64,000 nt of DNA from Ophiura sarsii (GCA_035610835.1 CM069449.1:40531098-40595097), one strand, 5' to 3'; positions 11,221 to 22,900 are shown, numbered from the stretch's first letter. The notes: generated by a model from the sequence alone, not told the origin. A program made the numbers and translations.

Positions 11221-11800
11221 CTTTATAGGTCATTGACCGATAGTGACCCCAACTTCCCCAAGAACACAATTTACCTTTCTTCTTGGCTCTTAAAAGGACA
11301 TAGGATGCAACGAGTCCAATCAAAATCCGATCTTGTGTTCTATTATTGTCGTCTTACATAGGTCACTTACCAAAAGGGACCTCTTCCTGGCCTTTGACAG
11401 AAAGGCCTTGATTTACTTTTTTCTTGTCTTATCAAAAGACATAGGATGTAACAAGTCCGGTCAAAATCGGAGCATGCCTTACATTTTAACCTGTAACACA
11501 AATGACCTATAGTTAACTCTTATTATCTTTCACTTTTAAATGATAAGGACCCTACAACCAATAATCTGTTGTTTAATTGCGACGGTCATCAGTCATTTCC
11601 TCTGAGCATTTTAGGTGAACAGACTGAAAATTAACCTTTTGATCATGTATTTAATTTTATTCTGTATAGGTCAATGACCCATAGTGACCCCATGTGACAT
11701 GTCAATTGTAATCGCTTAAGACCCTATGTGCATAGACCAAAGGAATATTTTGACAAATTGTGATGGTCCCCAGTCATTTCCTCTGAGACAACAAGAATTT
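11221..11800. repeat. degenerate ~135-bp tandem repeat
   Basis: ATAGGTCATTGACC-type phrases recur near 11,226, 11,359, 11,500 and 11,668. GACATAGGATGCAACGAGTCC near 11,298 recurs as GACATAGGATGTAACAAGTCC near 11,430. CAGTCATTTCCTCTGAG occurs near 11,591 and 11,772. Spacing is 130-180 bp. An old, decayed tandem array. Confidence 0.6.
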
Positions 11801-11832
11801 TGTTTAAGTTATAGAAGGTTTCACACCACCAA

Positions 11833-13282
11833 ATCAGTTCCCTATTGCTTTGTAAGGTTAAGAGGTCAAGTTCGTGTGACTTTTTCTCACCTTTAGAGGA
11901 AACTGTTCATTGTTTTTATTGAAGATCTAGATGTCTCCTGCTTAAAAACAATCACTTTTGTTGGGGGTAACCGGCAATTTTTTTTGCTACGGGCAAATGA
12001 TATCTATCATAGGTACGACAGGCTGCCTATATCCTAAGATCAGTGGTTTAAGCTCTAAATTGGCGGAAACAGTGAAATCGTGTAAAATGATACCATTCAT
12101 GAAAAAGCTAGAGATTTTGGTCCAAATGCGGAGGAAATAACCTACAAATAGTAAATTATGAAAAATTTAAATACATTTACAGCCCTTTTTACCTTTTCTA
12201 GGATGTTAAATTTAGACTTATGACGGGGTCTATCTTAATTTCAAGCACTGCCAGGTATTGCCAAAATGCAAAATGTTATTTGGTGGTGTGTACCCAGAAG
12301 AGCAAAAACCAGAAATACCTATTAATTTTAAAAACCTGACTATCATATATAGTTATAGTGATAAGGAATATGTTAACAGATTCAGACGATCCTAGGTTAT
12401 TTCACTAAATTGCAAAGGCGCTTTGAAGTGAAAATGAAGTTTTGACCCCCTAGTAATCCCTGTGTAACCTTTGACCCACAACTGTAAAGACCCTACAATC
12501 CTACATGAATATAAACTCGGGGAATCTGGTGATTGTAGCATGTAATATGTAGGAGAAGAAGCCATTTAATGGAGCGTTTGCGAGACGAAGAAGAAGACGA
12601 ATAAAGAAAGAAACGGGAAGATCATCATATAATGTTGTCTCGCTTGGCGAAGCCAATAAGAACAAATTGCATTGTAGATAGTTTTGGTTTCGAACACCTA
12701 AAGTACATATCATTGTCTCTATGGTCTAAATATCATATATCTCGTTACTCATTTTTAAGTTAAAGATAATTAATTGAAAATATTTACCGTATGTTTAGTT
12801 ATAGTAGCCCAAGACCCAGCAGCCCTAAACAGTCCAGGTAAGCGTTATTATTCAGTTATTTGTGTGTTCCAAAAGTTACTATACAGCTCTACAGGGTGTC
12901 TCAAAAAAATTACAACGCACCATTAGGCGATCATAACTTCCTTATTAAGTATCTGAATTTTACAATTCAAACGGTAAAATGAGGCCAAATTAGTGTTCTA
13001 CTATTGGAAGAAAACAGCGTTTATTTTGGTTAAGTAATTATGGAGATATCATTCTGTGATTACGTAAGAGTAGTCACGGAACACTTCCATCCAAGTTTGC
13101 ATATTTTGACAGATTTTCACTTGCCCGGCTGGTTACTTACTCATTATTGTTCAATTAGCCAGCACTGTTTAATACTATGATAAAATAAAGTTCAATTGTG
13201 ATCTAAGAATACTGTATAATCGATCATAAACTCATAACACCCAGAAAACCAAAAAACAATACAACTCATTGTAAAGCGAGAG
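11833..13282 (+). repeat. 1.45-kb tandem duplication, copy 1
   Basis: The unit starts ATCAGTTCCCTATTGC and repeats almost base for base from 13,283, a period of 1,450 bp. It contains a 33-nt candidate exon and the left part of an element whose end reads CAGGGTGTCTC. Near-identity of copies 1 and 2 points to a recent duplication. Confidence 0.92.
12805..12837 (+). CDS. candidate 33-nt mini-exon, copy 1
   Basis: TTTAGTTATAG precedes the exon and CAG/GTAAGC, a good donor, follows it. Read in phase 1-1 it encodes AQDPAALNSP plus split codons at both ends; a second frame (SPRPSSPKQS) is also open. Length, phase and a Pro at the fourth position match the candidate exon at 51,075. The acceptor has only a weak pyrimidine tract. 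Two further identical copies lie downstream. Transcript evidence would decide. Confidence 0.3.
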
Positions 13283-14728
13283 ATCAGTTCCCTATTGCTT
13301 TGTAAGGTTAAGAGGTCAAGTTCGTGTGACTTTTTCTCACCTTTAGAGGAAACTGTTCATTGTTTTTATTGAAGATCTAGATGTCTCCTGCTTAAAAACA
13401 ATCACTTTTGTTGGGGGTAACCGGCAATTTTTTTTTGCTACGGGCAAATGATATCTATCATAGGTACGACAGGCTGCCTATATCCTAAGATCAGTGGTTT
13501 AAGCTCTAAATTGGCGGAAACAGTGAAATCGTGTAAAATGATACCATTCATGAAAAAGCTAGAGATTTTGGTCCTAATGCGGAGGAAATAACCTACAAAT
13601 AGTAAATTATGAAAAATTTAAATACATTTACAGCCCTTTTTACCTTTTCTAGGATGTTAAATTTAGACTTATGACGGGGTCTATCTTAATTTCAAGCACT
13701 GCCAGGTATTGCCAAAATGCAAAATGTTATTTGGTGGTGTGTACCCAGAAGAGCAAAAACCAGAAATACCTATTAATTTTAAAAACCTGACTATCATATA
13801 TAGATATAGTGATAAGGAATATGTTAACAGATTCAGACGATCCTAGGTTATTTTACTAAATTGCAAAGGCGCTTTGAAGTGAAAATGAAGTTTTGACCCC
13901 CTAGTAATCCCTGTGTAACCTTTGACCCACAACTGTAAAGACCCTACAATCCTACATGAATATAAACTCGGGGAATCTGGTGATTGTAGCATGTAATATG
14001 TAGGAGAAGAAGCCATTTAATGGAGCGTTTGCGAGACGAAGAAGAAGACGAATAAAGAAAGAAACGGGAAGATCACCATATAATGTTGTCTCGCTTGGCG
14101 AAGCCAATAAGAACAAATTGCATTGTAGATAGTTTTGGTTTCGAACACCTACATATCATTGTCTCTATGGTCTAAATATCATATATCTCGTTACTCATTT
14201 TTAAGTTAAAGATAATTAATTGAAAATATTTACCGTATGTTTAATTATAGTAGCCCAAGACCCAGCAGCCCTAAACAGTCCAGGTAAGCGTTATTATTCA
14301 GTTATTTGTGTGTTCCAAAAGTTACTATACAGCTCTACAGGGTGTCTCAAAAAAATTACAACGCACCATTAGGCGATCATAACTTCCTAATTAAGTATCT
14401 GAATTTTACAATTCAAACGGTAAAATGAGGCCAAATTAGTGTTCTACTATTGGAAGAAAACAGCGTTTATTTTTGTTAAGTAATTATGGAGATATTATCT
14501 GTGATTACGTAAGAGTAGTCACGGAACACTTCCATCCAAGTTTGCATATTTTGACAGATTTTCACTTGCCCGGCTGGTTACTTACTCATTAATGTTCAAT
14601 TAGCCAGCACTGTTTAATACTATGATAAAATAAAGTTCAATTGTGATCTAAGAATACTGTATAATCGATCATAAACTCATAACACCCAGAAAACCAAAAA
14701 CAATACAACTCATTGTAAAGCGAGAGAT
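13283..14728 (+). repeat. 1.45-kb tandem duplication, copy 2
   Basis: Nearly identical to copy 1, with a few substitutions and 1-9 base indels. The unit ends at AAAGCGAGAGAT, where copy 1 runs into copy 2. Confidence 0.92.
14251..14283 (+). CDS. candidate 33-nt mini-exon, copy 2
   Basis: Identical to the sequence at 12,805-12,837, with TTTAATTATAG before and CAG/GTAAGCG after. See copy 1 for the coding reading. Confidence 0.3.
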
Positions 14729-15116
14729 ATGACCATACTCTTTAATGTAAACAAAACATTTATTTGTTTTCAATTGCGATACTGATAATTTGACCATCAT
14801 GCGCAAAATTGGCAATAATTTTATAAATATACATGATTTCAGCCTTCAAGTTGCAAATGTGAAGACTAGAGGCTTGATAAGTTGTATGCGCGATGTTATA
14901 AGATCTTGGACTTGGTTTAATAAGGACAATGTTCATATTTACTAAAATTACTATAATTTTGTATCCAATTGTTATAAAAATTGTTATCAAATTGTTATGA
15001 AAATTGAACTTATCCTACACATTTTAAATTTTACTGTTCATAAGTATAAAATGTGATAAAAATAATCTAGACAACTTTTATTTTATGTTTTGTGTTAAAC
15101 TTTGGTCTCATCTGGC
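14729..15116. repeat. linker between copies 2 and 3, itself partly duplicated
   Basis: The stretch from about 14,990 to 15,117 (TTGTTATGAAAATTGAACTT onward) recurs at 18,728-18,860, after copy 3. The repeated unit is therefore larger than 1.45 kb in this copy. No gene seen. Confidence 0.7.
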
Positions 15117-15641
15117 ATATTTTTCAAGCACTGCCAGGTATTGCCAAAATGCAAAATGTTATTTGGTGGTGTGTAGGCCTACCCAGAAGAGCAAATTATA
15201 AAATTTGACCCTACTGACCACAAATACCTATTCATTTTAAAAACTGACTATCATATATAGATATAGTGATAAGGAATATGTTAACCGATTCAGACGATCC
15301 TAGGTTATTTCACTAAATTGCAAAGGCGCTTTGAAGTGAAAATGAAGTTTTGACCCCCTAGTAATCCCTGTGTAACCTTTAATCTGTAAAGACCCTACAA
15401 TCCTACATGAATATCAACTCGCGGAATCTAGTTATTATAGCATGTAATATGTAGGTGAAGAAGCCATTTAATGGAGCGTTTGCGAGACGAAGAAGAAGAC
15501 GAAGAAGGAAAGAAACGGGAAGATCACCATATAATGTTGTCTCGCTTGGCGAAGCCAATAAGAACAAATTGCATTGTAGATAGTTTTGGTTTCGAACACC
15601 TAAAGTACATATCATTGTCTCTATGGTCTAAATATCATATA
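15117..15641 (+). repeat. third copy of the tandem unit, left part
   Basis: Matches the unit from TTCAAGCACTGCCAGG to AAATATCATATA, more diverged than copies 1 and 2, with short insertions near 15,171-15,215. It stops at a foldback insertion and resumes at 18,314. Confidence 0.88.
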
Positions 15642-15810
15642 CCGTTAAACTTCATCTATAAGCACCCATTGACTAATAGTTAATAAGCAGAGAATAGATA
15701 AAAAGGTATGAGCGCCCTCTTTTGATCTAGAGAAATTAACACGAATTTGTTTAGTGTATTCGATATTCAATACTATAAAGTTGTATTACTCTCTAAATAT
15801 TTCATGGACA

Positions 15811-15886
15811 GACGAATTGCTCAATTGGTAAAGCGCCCGGTAAAGCGTCAACGTCAGTATCACGAGGTTGGTGGATCAATTCTCAA
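15811..15886 (+). other. tRNA-like module A in left arm
   Basis: TTGCTCAATTGGTAAAGCG resembles an A box and GGATCAATTCTC, about 55 nt on, a weakened B box. No acceptor stem pairs. The mirrored copy in the right arm is at about 18,069-18,144 (minus strand). Confidence 0.5.
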
Positions 15887-16382
15887 CTACACCTTTTGCA
15901 ATTTCTTTTGAAATCCAAGTGATATAGAAATTAATGCAAACTTGAATGTAAAATGATTACTCAATTATACTAGCTTTATTGTTATTTTTCAAAAAACAAG
16001 CGCATAATTAATTTGATTGTATAAAGTAATGATCTTAATAGTCCCAACCTTTTTATAAGCTAAAACACATTTATACTACAAATTAACCACAGCAAAATGT
16101 ATTCATTGGCTTATTTTAAATGTTTCACACAGTAATCTTAAACGTTTCCTTCATCATGATTTAAGGGCAAATGATGATGATGCATATTAGGTTGGTAGAT
16201 CAATTTAAGCAACAAAATGAAAGTAACTATGCAAACCACTATAATCCTGGTCTCACAATGAATGAATAGGTGAATGAATGGATGGCTATTAAATCAATTT
16301 ATTTCCAATAAGATAGAGGGCCGTCCATTTATACCGACCCATCAATCATACATGTAGTTATAAAACAGTATCTGACACAGCA

Positions 16383-16478
16383 GTCTCGTTTAGATCAATT
16401 GGTTAAGCCGGCAGTTAGGGCAATTGTGATCGCGGGTTCCAGATGACAATTCCTGGTTCGAATCTCACTTCAAGACTT
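16383..16478 (+). other. tRNA-like module B in left arm
   Basis: TAGATCAATTGGTTAAGCCG (A box) and GGTTCGAATCTC (a perfect T-loop type B box, 16,455) are 53 nt apart, with a GTCT/AGAC pair at the ends. The D and T portions look tRNA-derived; the middle is unusually long. The mirrored copy is at about 17,480-17,575 (minus). Confidence 0.6.
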
Positions 16479-17075
16479 CTTCTTTTGGAAAGGTCATAAT
16501 TTTCAAATTCTTGACAGTGTTTTATTTTTATCATGAATGAACAAGGAATCTATCTTTTTCGTTGGTTTTTTTATATATATATTTTTTAAATTAAACAAAA
16601 TTTAATCAAACTGGACACGCAAGCCATGGCCAGTCAATAACGTTTTGACTGTTTGCCTGTTGTCCTCATTGATCTGTTGATTCGAAACGCGATATTACAC
16701 GTTTGTGCCATACCTATTCTTGGAGAAACACAAAGCACAAAACAAATAAAACAAAACTGAGTGGAAATAATAAAAGAAATCACGCGAAGGACTTATTTTT
16801 TAAGTCTGTTTAAGTTTTTCGGAACTATAATACACACGTTTGACGGATTGCCTTTAAATTGCACGCCTAATGAACATGTCATAGTTTGAGCAGCTCACGT
16901 GGTATTGAAGGTCATGCATTACATTCATGTAAATGGTAGTATAGTGGCCACGTGTTATTGATTTATAACGGATTAGTTTTAGAATTACGAAACTGTGTCT
17001 ATATCACTAAAGAAGTCCTCTGCCCCAGATTCGATAGACATGCTACATGCTTGTATCGATCAACTGTGAACCATG

Positions 17076-17103
17076 CATATACATGTACATGTACATGTAT
17101 ATG
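17076..17103. repeat. short (ACATGT)n microsatellite
   Basis: Four to five repeats of a CATGTA-type hexamer within the centre of the foldback element. Confidence 0.7.
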
Positions 17104-18313
17104 TCTCTATAAACTCAATCAGGAATTGTCATCTAGAACCAACAATGGCCAACTACTCACAAAAACCACAACTTAACAAAATACCATAAGTAGCAGAACT
17201 GAAAAGCAGTGAATTGTAATCAACGTATTGTCTCATTGTACTCCATCCATGCATGTCTTCACAAAAATACTAAGTCGTTGAGGTTGATTTAAATGTTTGT
17301 ACTATTTATAAACGATTGTGATAACATTAGAATTAAAATTAAAAATAGTAGAAAGAGAGGGGAAAAAAAGGGAAAACCCACATTAAAGACAAAGATAGAT
17401 TCACTATTTATTCATGGTAAAAACAAAGTTAAGAATTTGATATACACCGTACATATTTATAAACTTTCCAAAAGAAGAAGTCTTGAAGTGAGATTCGAAC
17501 CAGGAATTGTCATCTGGAACCTGCGATCACAATTGCCCTAACTGCCGGCTTAACCAATTGATCTAAACGAGACTGCTGTGTCAGATACTGTTTTATAACT
17601 ACATGTATGATTGATGGGTCGGTATAAATGGACGGCCCTCTATCTTATTGGAAATAAATTGATTTAATAGCCATCCATTCATTCACCTATTCATTCATTG
17701 TGAGACCAGGATTATAGTGGTTTGCATAGTTACTTTCATTTTGTTGCTTAACTTGATCTACCAACCTAATATGCATCATCATAATTTGCCCTTAAATCAT
17801 GATGAAGGAAACGTTTAAGATTACTGTGTGAAACATTTAAAATAAGCCAATGAATACATTTTGCTGTGGTTAATTTGTAGTATAAATGTGTTTTAGCTTA
17901 TAAAAAGGTTGGACTATTAAGATCATTACTTTATACAATCAAATTAATTATGCGCTTGTTTTTTGAAAAATAACAATAAAGCTAGTATAATTGAGTAATC
18001 ATTTTACATTCAAGTTTGCATTAATTTCTATATCACTTGGATTTCAAAGAAATTGCAAAAGGTGTAGTTGAGAATTGATCCACCAACCTCGTGATACTGA
18101 CGTTGACGCTTTACCGGGCGCTTTACCAATTGAGCAATTCGTCTGTCCATGAAATTATTTAGAGAGTAATACAACTTTATAGTATTGAATATCGAATACA
18201 CTAAACAAATTCGTGTTAATTTCTCTAGATCAAAAGAGGGCGCTCATACCTTTTTATCTATTCTCTGCTTATTAACTATTAGTCAATGGGTGCTTATAGA
18301 TGAAGTTTAACGG

Positions 18314-18728
18314 TATCTCGTTTACTCATTTTTAAGTTAAAGATAATTAATTGAAAATATTTACCGTATGTTTAATTATAGTAGCCCAAGACCCAGCAGC
18401 CCTAAACAGTCCAGGTAAGCGTTATTATTCAGTTATTTGTGTGTTCCAAATATTACTATACAGCTCTACAGGGTGTCTAAAAAGAAATTACAACGCACCA
18501 TTAGGCGATCATAACTTCCTAATTAAGTATCTGAATTTTACAATTCAAACGTTAAAATGAGGCCAAATTAGTTTTCTACAATTGGAAGTAATTATGGAGA
18601 TATTATCTGTGATTACGTAAGAGTAGTCACGGAACACTTCCATCCATATTTTGACAGATTTTCACTTGCCCGGCTGGTTACTTAATTATTAATGTTCAAT
18701 TAGCCATCACTGTTTAATACTATGATAA
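18314..18728 (+). repeat. third copy of the tandem unit, right part
   Basis: Resumes with ATCTCGTTTACTCATTTTTA and follows copies 1 and 2, including the mini-exon and the start of the CAGGGTGTC element, then passes into the 14,990-type linker. Confidence 0.88.
18382..18414 (+). CDS. candidate 33-nt mini-exon, copy 3
   Basis: Identical to the two earlier copies, with CAG/GTAAGC as donor. It survived although the surrounding copy has diverged and taken a 2.67-kb insertion. Conservation over only 33 nt is weak evidence by itself. Confidence 0.3.
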
Positions 18729-19175
18729 AATTGTTATGAAAATTGAACTTATCCTACAAATTTTAAATTTTACTGTTCTTAAGTATAAAATGTGATAAAA
18801 ATAATCTAGACAACTTTTATTTTATGTTTTTTGTTAAACTTTGGTCTCATCTGGCATATTATTTGGTGTAAAATAAAATCTAGGACCATAAAAACACGTT
18901 AGTCCATGTCATTTTGTAGAGAAGAATTGATTTCATGTATCTGCTGTCTGAATCACTCACTATGAGCAAACTTGAATGGAAGTGTTCCCAGACTAATGTT
19001 ACGTAATGGCTAATTTCTCTGGAATTACTGAACCGAATCACATCCGGTTTTCTTTGAAGTATAGCAAACTATTTTGCCTTTATTTTGTTGTTTGAATTGT
19101 TCTATTTTTACACTTATTCAGAAAGTCACAATCCTCTAAAGTTGCGTTGTAATTTTTTCTGAGACACCCTGTATA
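18468..19175. mobile_element. ~0.7-kb long-TIR element, TA-flanked, non-autonomous
   Basis: The left end reads CAGGGTGTCTAAAAAGAAAT then TACAACGCACC. The right end reads GTTGCGTTGTAATTTTTTCTG then AGACACCCTG. TA lies on both sides. The arms stay alignable, with gaps, for about 250 bp, for example GGAACACTTCCATCC near 18,640 against GGAAGTGTTCCC near 18,978. No transposase frame. Tandem copies 1 and 2 keep only the left arm. Mariner-like by TIR style and TA. Confidence 0.7.
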
Positions 19176-19654
19176 CATCTTCAAATCTGTGTACAGATGA
19201 ACGCAATAGTACCGTATCATTACAGACAAAAACACTAACTAAATATTACACATGTTTAACATTTACACATATCTGGGCAACTAAATTATCATCTTGGTCC
19301 AGTTTTGCCCCAAAACGTCTTTTTTAGTCTAAATTTAAAACTCACGATTTTCATTATTTGGATATGATGCGACTTGTGGACAGTTTTTCAAAATGGTATT
19401 GAAACATGTTGTAGATTCAAGTAGAAACCAAAAAAATATGGAATTGTTTGACATTCAGACATAGTGTCAGCAAAAAATGTGTGTTTTTAGGTAAAAGAAT
19501 AAATTTGTCTAATTTCATGTTTTGAGGTAGATTTAGACATCACTTAACTTCAGAAATGCCTTTAATTTAAAGATAAGACTTAAGCGAAGACTTAAGCGAA
19601 GTGTTTGGTAAAAAACTAGGTTGACATAAGTGCTAAAACAGCTTAAAATGGTAC
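19176..19654. other. no gene seen
   Basis: AT-rich and anonymous. Confidence 0.45.
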
Positions 19655-20236
19655 AAAATTTGAAGCAATCCCATGTTCTAGTGCTCAGCCACTTGCTTGA
19701 GAACATGGGTAGGTTGCCAAAATCAACGATTTTTGTGCTCAAAAGTCAATAGAGCATCACTCTACACAGTACTGGTCTATGCAAAACTTCATTGAACAGA
19801 CGACAAAGTTGTTCTTTTGAGCATGAAATAGTGTTGATTTTCGCATATTCATGAGATAATAGGCATAAATACTGCAATTTCATTGGTCAATTGAGCTGGC
19901 CACAGTGATAATAAATTGAGCTATTGAAGAATTGAGCTATTTCCCGTGTGGTAGTTTTGGCTACTTCCCTACAACCTCATCCCCAGAGTCACAATGAGGT
20001 GTAATAAAGCAAATACTACATGGTATGAACGGGGCAATAGGGCACACTATTTTCCCTCGGTACTGGCTACAGGCCTACCACCCCTCACCCTCTGGGTTCG
20101 GGGTGGTAGGCCTGTAGCCAGTACCTCGGGAAAATAGATTGCACTATTTCCCCTCTAACCATGTAGTATTTGTATACTACCCGTACCCACGTTCTCAAGC
20201 AAGTGGCTGAGGATTAGGGATTGCTTTAAATTGGTT
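19655..20236. mobile_element. nested foldback, outer ~50-bp and inner ~70-bp arms
   Basis: AAGCAATCCC and CTCAGCCACTTGCTTGAGAA (from 19,663) read back at about 20,190-20,230. Inside, a second arm pair (about 20,016-20,084 and 20,100-20,180) contains a 36-bp arm with two mismatches around TACTGGCTACAGGCCTACCA. A ~300-bp piece (19,713-20,015) is present on one side only, so it looks like a MITE with a secondary insertion. Confidence 0.75.
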
Positions 20237-20752
20237 ATCATTTTGAAAATAAAAACATCAGATTTACACTGATATAACACTGAATAAACATATCCCGAGA
20301 TCATCATCATCGGTCGTCCTTCGACGGAACAATGGAAGCAGCTTTGTTGCTTCCATCATCTTTCTTGGCTATTTGTTACTCCATTGGTGCGCCACGCTAG
20401 TGGAGGTATGCATAGCAATACATAAAGTGCTCGAGAAAAGAAAGGCATACACTTTGTTTAGATCATTTAAACTTTAAAGTATACAGTTTTCGATTATTTT
20501 TGGTAAAAGGCAAGATAGACATTTGGATAAATCTTTTTGGCACATTTTGATACCCAATATAACACCTAACAACAAAGATAAACCATGATAAGCGCCATTT
20601 AAAGAAAATTAGTCACTTTTCAAAAGTCACATTTTCAATGCACTATGCGGGAAGAAAATAAGTGTGTGTTAGGTTCGCCCCGTGTGAGACACTGTTATGA
20701 CCAGGATTGACCGGGCAATCGATCACACAGTGCAGCCGTGAACACCACGCTG
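20237..20752. other. no gene seen
   Basis: Contains a small hairpin around GGAAGCAGCTTTGTTGCTTCC (20,335-20,355). Otherwise anonymous. Confidence 0.45.
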
Positions 20753-20799
20753 CGTTGGGTCCATTAAGGTGCGATATTACATTTAGCTGCATTAGAAAC

Positions 20800-21210
20800 C
20801 TAATAGCCACCAATAGCCTCAGCTATTGCGGATACTAGCTAATGGTACTTATAGCTGATATTGGATGATATTAGGTAATAAAGGGGGATATTAGATATTA
20901 GCTATAGGTAATAAGATATTAGCTACTACAATTCACCCGTTAATGCCGTAGCTATTATCAGCTATAGCTAGCTAATATGGTATATTAGTATATAGTACTC
21001 AAATACAGCTACTATCAGCTATTATATATTAGCTATAGCTATAAGATATTTGCTATTACAATGTGCTTATTGTATTAGCTAATATCAGCTACAAACCTAC
21101 CTATAGCTGATATTAGCTATTACAACATTCTATTATAACAATCATATAAGCTATTGCTATCTAATATAAGCTGATATCGGCTAACTAGAGCGCTAGCTAA
21201 TATAAGCTAC
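20800..21210. repeat. AGCT-rich degenerate repeats
   Basis: Overlapping variants of TAGCTGATATTAGCTATTACAA, largely self-complementary through TAGCTA. They continue at 22,233-22,900. Confidence 0.85.
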
Positions 21211-21212
21211 TA

Positions 21213-22230
21213 CCCAGACAACATACATATATTGGCACAATATTGGCCCAATATTGACAATATTGGCATTGGCATTATCTTGTTGACCAATATTGGGCCA
21301 ATATTGGTTCCCCATTGGCAATATTGGCATTGGCATTTTATTGGTCACCAATATTGGACCAACATTGGCTTTGCATTGGCGCTCGTTAATTGGCATCATG
21401 TTGGTCACCAATATTGAAACAATATTGGTTTTATATTGGCGCTCGTCAATTGGCATCATGTTGGCAATCAATATTGGACCAATATTGGTGAAAAATTGAG
21501 TGCCAGTGCCATTGGCACTCTCTTGGTCACCAATATTGGTTTTACATTGGCGCTCGTCAATTTGCATCATGTTGGCAATCAATATTGGTCCAATAATGGG
21601 CACAATATACCAGGGGCGGAAAATGACACCATTGATTTGATATACAAATTCTGACGCGGTCTAAAAATTGCGGCCGCTGTTAAAAGTTATCGCTTCCCGC
21701 GGCCTTTTGGCGAGGATATTGTGCCTTGTCCTGTCCCTTGAAGATTTTTTCCCTTGTCCTTGGGCTTTCCCTATTCCAAAGTTGGTTCTGGCCACGGGTT
21801 GGCCCGGGATCAGCTCACTCCTCTTTAGGGGAACTAAAACAATATAAACATAGAATTCTTCCTACCAAACATTTCTCCAAGATCGCCCAATATTGGCTCA
21901 ATATTGGCACTCATTGGCGAGTGCCAATATTGAGCCAAGCTTGGGCCAATGGCCAAATAATATTATGTCAATATTGTAAGCCAATATTGGGCCAATGACA
22001 AATCAATATTGGGCCAATATTGTTATGTTATATAGGCCAAGTATTGGCCCAATATTGGCACTCATTGGCCCAGTATTGGCCCAATAATGGCACTCATTGG
22101 CGAGTGCCAATATTGGGCCAAGCTTGGGCCAATGGCCAAATAATATTATGCCAATATTGTAAGCCAATATTGGGCCAATGAAAAATCAATATTGGGACAA
22201 TATTGGACCAATATTGTTATGTTATCTGGG
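21213..22230. mobile_element. 1.0-kb TA-flanked element packed with CCAATATTGG motifs
   Basis: The left end is CCCAGACAACATA and the right end TATGTTATCTGGG, one mismatch apart, each flanked by TA (21,211-12 and 22,231-32). Two zones inside (21,231-21,610 and 21,885-22,216) repeat ATTGG, CCAAT and the palindrome CCAATATTGG dozens of times, with longer phrases such as TTGGCATCATGTTGG recurring. A related block is at 62,880-63,240. The repeated peptides readable here are by-products of the repeat. Confidence 0.82.
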
Positions 22231-22232
22231 TA

Positions 22233-22900
22233 CCCGCTAATGCGATATGATAGTTCGATTTCTTCTTTATTGTAAACAGATATACCAGCTATTAGCTATT
22301 ACAACAATATAATATACGCTATTGGAAGCTAAAATAAGCTATTGGTAGCTAATATCAGCTAATGATAGCTAATATCGGGTTATGCGCTAATAGCTAGCTA
22401 TAGCTGATATAAGCTATTACAACAATCTATTATAAGCTACGGGTAGCTAATATAAGCTATTGGTAGCCAATATAAGCTATCGATACCTAATATTGGCTAA
22501 TAGGATAATGGTATATCGATTTTTACTTTATTCTAAATCTAGCTATAGCTGATATTAGCTATTACAACCTTCTATTATAACAATCATAAGCCGATTCCTA
22601 TCTAACATAAGCTGATATCGGCTTATTAGAGCGCTAGCTATAGCTAATATCCGCTAATGCGATATGGTAGTTCGATTTCTTCTTTATTCTAGACATAGAT
22701 ATACCAGCTATTAGCTATTACAACAATCTAATATACGCTTTTGGTATCTAATATAAGCTATTGGTAGCTAATGTCAGCTATTGATAGCTAATATGGGGTT
22801 ATGCGCTAATGGTAGTTATATTTTTACTTTATTATAAACCTAGCTATAGCTGATATTAGCTATTACAACAATATATTATAAGATAAAATATTAACTTGAT
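22233..22900. repeat. AGCT-rich repeats with a ~420-bp duplication
   Basis: 22,246-22,400 (GATAGTTCGATTTCTTCTTT onward) recurs at 22,666-22,810 with scattered differences. The base motif is the same as at 20,800-21,210. Confidence 0.8.

Larger units (their letters stand above)
15642..18313. mobile_element. 2.67-kb foldback element with ~850-bp inverted arms and TA target duplication
   Basis: The left arm starts CCGTTAAACTTCATCTATAA and the right arm ends with its complement. The arms (15,642-16,491 and 17,466-18,313) are nearly identical inverted repeats. TA flanks both ends (15,640-41 and 18,314-15). Removing the element and one TA restores exactly the uninterrupted sequence seen in tandem copies 1 and 2, so this is a true insertion. 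Each arm carries two tRNA-like modules. The centre (16,492-17,465) has no long frame or transposase. A TA duplication fits Tc1/mariner-type integration, but the TIR is not one I recognise. Confidence 0.92.

Noticed and set aside
16952..17541. Two short plus-strand frames in the centre of the foldback element, considered as a transposase
   Set aside because: Fewer than 85 residues each, no catalytic motif, biased composition.
21193..21603. Open frames with repeated NIGPIL/ANMMP-type peptides, both strands
   Set aside because: They are translations of the CCAATATTGG repeat, open in several frames at once, with no start context or domain.
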